A DNA stretch of 6,836 bases from NCBI GenBank assembly GCA_002728915.1, contig PBWE01000011.1:95047-101882 (forward strand), read 5' to 3'. The stretch comes from Micrococcales bacterium. GTDB lineage: Bacteria; Actinomycetota; Actinomycetes; S36-B12. The position numbers and the translations under genes were made by a program. Shown piece after piece: positions 6,424-6,836 of this stretch; position 1 is the first letter of the stretch, and each line of letters opens with the position of its first letter. The notes beneath the pieces were generated by a model, which saw only the letters and a list, made by a program, of their open reading frames with translations, did no database searches and was not told the origin of the DNA.

Positions 6424-6480
6424 GGCGACCCACCGCGCCGGACAGGGGAAGCGGGGCTACCATTTTCTACAGGGGTCGCC
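6424..6480. promoter_or_regulatory. 8-bp inverted repeat in the divergent mutase/sdhC control region
   Basis: ggcgaccc (6424-6431) and gggtcgcc (6473-6480) are perfect reverse complements separated by 41 bp. They bracket the best candidate sdhC -10 (6458-6463) and lie close to the candidate mutase promoter, so one regulator could act on both genes. No known consensus is recognised. Confidence 0.3.
6458..6463 (+). promoter_or_regulatory. sdhC: Possible sdhC -10 element
   Basis: TACCAT fits the actinobacterial TAnnnT -10 pattern and lies 63 bp before the sdhC start. There is no convincing -35, which is common for actinobacterial promoters, so the call is tentative. Confidence 0.3.
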
Positions 6481-6513
6481 TTCTCAATGGCGCCCTTCTA
6501 TCCCGTGGAAACA

Positions 6514-6519
6514 AGGAGG
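6514..6519 (+). promoter_or_regulatory. sdhC: Ribosome binding site of sdhC
   Basis: A perfect AGGAGG, 7 nt before the GTG at 6527. It is the strongest ribosome binding site in the window and fixes the sdhC start at this GTG rather than at the internal ATG (codon 17). Confidence 0.85.
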
Positions 6520-6526
6520 AACAGCG

Positions 6527-6836
6527 GTGGCCACCACGACGCCTGTCGGCACGCTCTACCGGGGCGGCGATGGCATGTGGACCTGGGTTCTGCACCGGAT
6601 CACCGGCGTCTCCGTCTTCTTCTTCCTCTTCGTTCATGTCCTCGACACCGCGCTGGTGCGGGTATCCCCCGAGGCCTACGACCTCGTCATCGCGACCTAC
6701 AAGACCCCGATCGTGGCCCTGCTCGAAGTCGGCCTCGTGGGAGCGGTGCTCTACCACGCTCTCAACGGCATACGAGTCATCCTCGTCGACTTCTGGTCCC
6801 GAGGGCCTCGCTACCAACGCGCGATGACCTGGGTGA
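6527..6836 (+). CDS. sdhC: Succinate dehydrogenase cytochrome b556 subunit SdhC (3' end outside window)
   Basis: Membrane anchor of succinate dehydrogenase (complex II), which binds haem b and passes electrons from succinate oxidation to quinone. The first 103 codons are present. WTWVLHRITGVSVFFFLFVHVLD (residues 18-40) holds the conserved HR-x-[ST]-G quinone-site motif (H23, R24, T26, G27) and the first membrane helix. The second helix (about 61-87) ends in H77-ALNGIRVILVD88, the family motif with the axial haem ligand His. The segment from YKTPIV to FWSRGPRYQR is nearly identical to what I recall of mycobacterial Rv3316. The third helix is beyond the edge, and sdhD, sdhA and sdhB would be expected to follow. 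It is divergent from the mutase. Confidence 0.95.
   Translation, partial: MATTTPVGTLYRGGDGMWTWVLHRITGVSVFFFLFVHVLDTALVRVSPEAYDLVIATYKTPIVALLEVGLVGAVLYHALNGIRVILVDFWSRGPRYQRAMTWV

Overview
This window comes from a GC-rich bacterium, almost certainly an actinobacterium. The evidence is strong G/C at third codon positions, frequent GTG starts, a SdhC and a cytidine deaminase that both resemble mycobacterial proteins, and cdd lying next to a divergent sdhC, an arrangement known in Mycobacterium (from memory, Rv3315c/Rv3316). I cannot place it more precisely. I see no mobile element, CRISPR array, tRNA or rRNA.

Layout. Seven genes are on the minus strand. From right to left (5' to 3') they are: a stand-alone methylmalonyl-CoA-mutase-type catalytic subunit (6353-4773); cytidine deaminase cdd (4745-4323); a PNP/MTAP-family nucleoside phosphorylase (4312-3527); a TM0936-like methylthioadenosine/S-adenosylhomocysteine/adenosine deaminase of the amidohydrolase superfamily (3527-2220); a small Cupin_5 (DUF985) protein (2217-1747); a short-chain dehydrogenase/reductase (1741-980); and, after a 197-bp gap, the N-terminal 260 codons of a BMP/PnrA-type nucleoside-binding lipoprotein that runs off the left edge. 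On the plus strand, sdhC (cytochrome b subunit of succinate dehydrogenase) starts at 6527 and runs off the right edge. The 173-bp gap between the mutase and sdhC is a divergent control region.

The first six minus-strand genes are very tightly spaced: gaps of 27 and 10 bp, a 1-nt stop/start overlap, then gaps of 2 and 5 bp. They look like one transcript. The theme is nucleoside salvage and catabolism: uptake (BMP lipoprotein), pyrimidine deamination (cdd), purine nucleoside deamination (amidohydrolase) and phosphorolysis (PNP/MTAP family). The last two together suggest a two-step route: methylthioadenosine (or adenosine) is deaminated to methylthioinosine (or inosine), then cleaved to hypoxanthine plus the sugar 1-phosphate. 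The phosphorylase carries an Asn where human MTAP has a base-binding Asp, which fits a 6-oxopurine substrate. The cupin, SDR and mutase have no obvious place in this pathway and are the most open part of the locus.
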